Assembly: GCA_963817075.1 (NCBI GenBank)
Contig: CAWFMT010000007.1
Location: forward strand, 186,001 to 250,000
From: DASPKM01 sp963817075
GTDB lineage: Bacteria > Bacteroidota > Bacteroidia > Chitinophagales > Chitinophagaceae
Length of the DNA: 64,000 nucleotides
Direction of reading: 5' to 3'
Made by a program: the position numbers and the translations under genes
The notes under the pieces: generated by a model
What the model was told of the DNA's origin: nothing
What the model saw: the letters and a program-made list of their open reading frames with translations, nothing else
Databases searched by the model: none
In this document: positions 63,353-64,000 of the stretch, piece by piece
Layout: each line of letters begins with the position of its first letter
Numbering within the stretch: position 1 is the stretch's first letter

Positions 63353-64000
63353 ATGGGTATTAAAAAAAGTGAAGAATTATTTGAACGAGCACAAAACAGT
63401 ATCCCAGGGGGAGTAAATTCTCCTGTGAGAGCATTCAAAAGTGTAGGTGGAACTCCTTTGTTTATTAAGAAAGCCAAAGGGGCATACCTATATGATGCAG
63501 ACGGTAATAAATATCTGGATTATATCAATTCATGGGGGCCCATGATCATGGGACACGCTTACGAGCCCGTCGTGCATGCCATTCGAGAAAAGGTGATGGA
63601 TTCCACCTCTTTTGGTGCTCCCACTGAACTCGAAATAGAAATTGCCGAGCTGATAAAATCCATGGTGCCTAATGTTGACCTCATAAGAATGGTGAGCAGC
63701 GGAACTGAAGCGTGCATGAGTGCAATCAGGTTGGCGAGGGGATATACCGGAAGGAACAAGATCATAAAATTCGAGGGATGTTATCATGGACATGCTGATG
63801 CTTTCCTTGTAAAAGCAGGAAGCGGACTAGCTACATTCAATATCCAGCTTGTTCCTGGAGTCACCGCTGGCGTGGCCTCCGATACCCTGACTGCTCCATA
63901 TAACGACATAGATGCAGTTAAGAGTTTAGTTATGGGTCATAAAGATGAGATCGCGGCAATAATTATCGAACCTGTCGCTGGAAACATGGGTTGTATTCCA
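63353..64000 (+). CDS. hemL: Glutamate-1-semialdehyde aminotransferase, partial
   Basis: 216 codons from ATG 63353 to the right edge. ELFERAQNSIPGGVNSPVRAFKSVGG is the family N-terminus; LDYINSWGPMIMGHA, VSSGTEACMSAIRLARGYTGR and KFEGCYHGHAD follow. The Schiff-base Lys is beyond the window. It makes 5-aminolevulinate from the product of HemA, completing the C5 entry, 39 bp after hemB. Confidence 0.96.
   Translation, partial: MGIKKSEELFERAQNSIPGGVNSPVRAFKSVGGTPLFIKKAKGAYLYDADGNKYLDYINSWGPMIMGHAYEPVVHAIREKVMDSTSFGAPTELEIEIAELIKSMVPNVDLIRMVSSGTEACMSAIRLARGYTGRNKIIKFEGCYHGHADAFLVKAGSGLATFNIQLVPGVTAGVASDTLTAPYNDIDAVKSLVMGHKDEIAAIIIEPVAGNMGCIP

Noticed and set aside
1..64000. tRNA, rRNA, prophage, restriction-modification or toxin-antitoxin loci
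   Set aside because: I looked for cloverleaf arms, phage structural or integrase genes, methylase motifs and small paired ORFs and saw none that could be supported.

Overview
The window is a chromosomal segment of a Bacteroidota bacterium. This rests on gene content: a GldB gliding-motility lipoprotein, a MoxR/DUF58/Bat-type operon, a DUF3078 outer-membrane protein, LytS/LytTR two-component proteins, a split transketolase, the ArgF'-type (acyl-ornithine) arginine pathway, a PcrB/GGGPS-family gene and a Lys/Pro/Ala-tailed DksA-like protein. A Chitinophagaceae or Cytophagales relative is my best guess; no rRNA or tRNA is present to place it better. Most of the window is core metabolism. I see no prophage, CRISPR array, restriction system or toxin-antitoxin pair.

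Layout. 1-3 kb: a minus-strand operon (MoxR ATPase, a four-helix-bundle gene, DUF58 protein, BatD-like protein cut by the left edge). 3-9 kb: a lipoprotein, NAD synthase, GldB, a YcxB-like protein, a PhoD-like phosphatase and a 38-residue lipoprotein. 8.9-10.3 kb: a REP-associated tyrosine transposase (RAYT) flanked by inverted 42-bp REP doublets and a 127-bp tandem array. 10.4-13.8 kb: B12-dependent ribonucleotide reductase, then a frameshifted PcrB gene, a membrane patatin-like protein and an alpha/beta hydrolase.

18.6-27.7 kb is a complete arginine operon: GNAT acetyltransferase, DinB-like, argG, argC, argD, argF', argB, an argE-like M20 deacylase and argH, mostly overlapping or nearly so. 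Residue 90 of ArgF' is valine, which predicts succinyl- rather than acetyl-ornithine as substrate. 27.7-54 kb holds mixed housekeeping genes: M28 peptidase, LytTR/LytS pair, dxs, a subtilase, scpA, DUF3078, mscL, ppk2, a DMT transporter, frr, a WecA/MraY-family transferase, an orphan transketolase N-terminal subunit, a GT2-rbfA-LolC/E operon, an MsbA-like exporter, a DPP-IV-type peptidase, a YdcZ transporter, a DksA-like gene and ileS.

54.8-64 kb is a nearly complete C5-pathway heme locus: hemJ and hemH on minus, hemA-hemC-hemD-hemE-hemF-hemB-hemL on plus, with hemL cut by the right edge. It covers glutamyl-tRNA to protoheme with oxygen-dependent HemF and HemJ, so an aerobic, respiring cell is likely.

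The least ordinary content lies between genes. At least five families of short palindromic or tandem repeats occupy most gaps. They are: R1, with CCGC..GCGG ends; R2, AAAATGAAAAATG hairpins; R3, GTCAGAAGT tandems; R4, REP cores of the ACCCTGACAGGGT type; and R5, TTCGATAAAATTCG direct repeats. Some supply the stop codon of the gene they abut. Two four-helix-bundle (S23-type) genes sit inside otherwise conserved operons, one of them frameshifted.
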